64,000 nt of DNA from Exophiala sp. HKRS030 (lineage: Eukaryota; Ascomycota; Eurotiomycetes; Chaetothyriales; Herpotrichiellaceae): NCBI GenBank assembly GCA_023897205.1, contig JAHWDD010000006.1, forward strand, positions 2,790,001 to 2,854,000. Reading direction: 5' to 3'. Positions within the stretch are counted from its first letter, which is position 1, and each line of letters opens with the position of its first letter. The notes under the pieces were generated by a model. It did not search any database and had not been told where the DNA came from. It saw only the letters and a list, made by a program, of their open reading frames with translations. The position numbers and the translations under genes were made by a program. Positions 62,343 to 64,000 of this stretch are shown here, piece after piece.

Positions 62343-63290
62343 TCATTTCCTCAGGATCAAGGAATGGATCCGACTGATACCTGCATCGGCACCGTACAAC
62401 ACCACAACCTTCTCCATCAACCCTGCAAAATACCCCAGGCTATCACCGTCGACAAGCTCCTCCTCACAACCACGAAGGATATTCTGGACCGCAATGCGCT
62501 GCATCTCCATTGGATTGCCGAAGTTATTGTCCAGGTCACCGTCATCGATAGCACCAGCGACATGTTCATTATACGGGACCAGTGCCAGGAGAAGTGGATT
62601 GAAGTATTCGGCCACGACTTTCCGCAACGAAGGTTTCTCTGTCCCATTACTGCTCTCGATGCCTTGGCCCAGGCGGTCAAGCTGCCTCTGGATCAGAGCT
62701 AGAGCTGTCAAGACACCAGAAAACATGCCATACATGCCGGCCAGAAGCGCGAGGTCGAAACTCGCTGCAGCCCCAACGTCAGAGCCTTTATACTGCGGTG
62801 CACCAATGACACGCAGAAGATGTTCAACGCCGGAACTCGCAAACCGATCTTCGTCTTCGCCGCTCGCCAGGACGATTGCCACGTCGCTCCCGACGTTCTG
62901 AGGAGTCACCATGATGCCACCATCGAAATACATAGCCGCCCCGTGCCCGCCAGCCCATGCTGCCATGTCTCGTGCATCCTGTGGCGTTCCGTTGGTCAGA
63001 TTGACCAGAACCTTGTCGACGAGCATCCCACTGCTCACGAGAGGCTGGACGATCTGGTAGATGTTGCTATAGTCGAGGACACAGAAGACGACGATGGCGT
63101 TTGCAGCGAATGCTTTAGCTAAATCTGGCTCGAACATCGCGCCGGATTTCACGATGGACGCAACGGATGCTCTCGAAGCCGTGCGATTCCAGACAGTCAA
63201 TTGGCGTCCGGCTTTCAGAAAGGCGTGCCCGATTGCCACGCCCATGTTGCCCAGCCCGATGAGGGTGATGGCATGGTTAGACGGTGCCAT
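62343..63290 (-). CDS. Imine-reductase-like NADPH dehydrogenase
   Basis: Single exon, 315 residues. The N-terminal Rossmann fold has IGLGNMG (residues 11-17) and VWNRTASRA (NADPH-phosphate discrimination by Arg), followed by FCVLDY and the LTNGTP motif (around residue 99), DGGIM and a GAAASFDLALLAGMYGMF interdomain helix. These motifs are those of the beta-hydroxyacid-dehydrogenase / 6-phosphogluconate-dehydrogenase superfamily, of the imine-reductase type rather than 3-hydroxyisobutyrate dehydrogenase, because the catalytic Lys of the latter is absent from the interdomain helix (a Phe-Asp pair occupies that section). Such enzymes reduce cyclic imines or related C=N bonds with NADPH. The sequence is intact. 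The upstream gene ends 86 bp before the start, so the promoter is very short or shared. Confidence 0.8.
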   Translation of the reverse strand: MAPSNHAITLIGLGNMGVAIGHAFLKAGRQLTVWNRTASRASVASIVKSGAMFEPDLAKAFAANAIVVFCVLDYSNIYQIVQPLVSSGMLVDKVLVNLTNGTPQDARDMAAWAGGHGAAMYFDGGIMVTPQNVGSDVAIVLASGEDEDRFASSGVEHLLRVIGAPQYKGSDVGAAASFDLALLAGMYGMFSGVLTALALIQRQLDRLGQGIESSNGTEKPSLRKVVAEYFNPLLLALVPYNEHVAGAIDDGDLDNNFGNPMEMQRIAVQNILRGCEEELVDGDSLGYFAGLMEKVVVLYGADAGISRIHSLILRK

Positions 63291-63376
63291 TTTGTGGAGC
63301 GTGCTGTACTCTTTAAAAACAAGTCAGAGACAGAATGGTCTTTTGATAACCATAGATTTCCCAAGAGGCTACAATA

Positions 63377-63752
63377 TTATATAGATTTTTTACCATCGCA
63401 TGCTTCCACGACCATAGTTGTCTGTTTCCCATTCAGTTTCGCGTTGTGCACGATCCCAATAGGATACCGCTGTGCTTCGAACCCTGGCATGTATCCCACC
63501 TCGTCGACTTCCCACTTTCTTACCAAGATGTTTGTGTATCTCGTGAAGTCCTTTATAAGCGCCAAGTAGGATACCAAGCGTTTCTCCCGAAACCATCTGA
63601 AAAAATCGAGTGTGTCCCATGATGTCTGCGAAGAGTATCCTATGCTGAATAATTGGAATGCAAGACATAAAGCCATCGTGTGTCTCTAACCCGGGCTTGG
63701 CAGCTATCTCGGGCTTCGACGTCGCAGTTGCGGAACGAAGCTCGCTCCGCAA
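63377..63752 (-). CDS. Unrecognised protein, C-terminal part (5' end unresolved)
   Basis: Exon with upper end at or above 63752 down to 63524, a 40-nt intron (63523-63484, GTAAGA...CCAG), and the last exon 63483-63377. The spliced product ends in HKHLGFEAQRYPIGIVHNAK..., about 110 residues visible. The stretch before the intron reads IPIIQHRILFADIMG and FFQMVSGETLGILLGAYKGLHEI, which looks globular. The frame stays open upstream to about 63800 (YEYVDPPLANGYSL), where a TGA or an unplaced intron lies. I do not recognise the family. It is on the same strand as the imine-reductase-like gene with only 86 bp between them. Confidence 0.5.
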
Positions 63753-64000
63753 ACTATAGCCGTTGGCTAGCGGAGGATCGACGTACTCGTATCCCCATCA
63801 TTGATTGAAGACAGGACGCCCTATAGGTGGAAAGGAGCGTCGAAGCCCGGTGTCGAAGGCACAACTCCTCATGATCATTGATCGCCTGGTTTGGAAATAT
63901 CAGATGCAAATGTTATACGCCTCTACAGAATCCAGGAGATATGAGAGCGGGTATGGTTCGGTAACGAGATACTCAACCTTCACGAGAGCTTTGCTTCGCG

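Overview
The window is nuclear DNA of a filamentous ascomycete (Pezizomycotina). Genes carry many short GT-AG introns of about 45-80 nt with CTAAC/CTGAC-like branch sites. The housekeeping set is typically fungal (Drs2-type flippase, exosome Rrp45, Cwc15, Pan2, CTP synthase, Smc3, Med22), and so are the accessory families (Zn2Cys6 factor, NmrA, EthD, MARVEL, DDR48-like). The exact class cannot be fixed from the sequence alone; Eurotiomycetes or Dothideomycetes is my best guess. No CRISPR array, convincing tRNA, rRNA or intact transposon was seen.

Layout. 0.6-4.7 kb: Drs2-like P4-ATPase (-). 6.4-8.8 kb: RRP45 (-) and an NAD(P)-dependent epimerase/ketoreductase (-). 9.8-13.7 kb: CWC15 (+) and a Gly/Ser/Asp/Tyr repeat protein of DDR48 type (+). 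14.3-17.5 kb: dihydrofolate reductase (-) and MED22 (-). 18.8-21.0 kb: 12-exon MFS vitamin/allantoate-type permease (-). 23.9-25.1 kb: secreted Pro/Thr/Lys-rich repeat protein (+). 26.5-31.5 kb: RING protein (-) divergent from PAN2 (+). 33.1-35.2 kb: MARVEL-type membrane protein (+) and a small conserved-looking protein (-). 37.9-44.4 kb: MUP1-like amino-acid permease (+), METTL7-like methyltransferase (-), NiCoT nickel/cobalt transporter (+). 44.8-51.1 kb: CTP synthase (-) and cohesin SMC3 (-). 51.8-63.8 kb: an accessory block of a Zn2Cys6 regulator (+), NmrA-like protein (-), EthD protein (-), HPGD-like SDR (+), AIF/AMID-like FAD oxidoreductase (+), imine-reductase-like dehydrogenase (-) and an unrecognised protein (-).

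The left 51 kb is ordinary conserved chromosome with long gene-poor spacers. The right 12 kb looks like a small redox-enzyme gene cluster with its own regulator. No PKS, NRPS or terpene synthase is in view, so any backbone gene would lie beyond the right edge, or the block is catabolic.

The strongest window-wide oddity is that at least eight genes have their reading frame broken by what looks like one missing G or C at a short G/C run. This affects even well-conserved genes such as DRS2, DHFR and MED22. It points to a systematic base-calling problem rather than to pseudogenes, although in the SDR an extra in-frame stop keeps true decay possible. Exon coordinates below were worked out by hand from splice sites and frame continuity.
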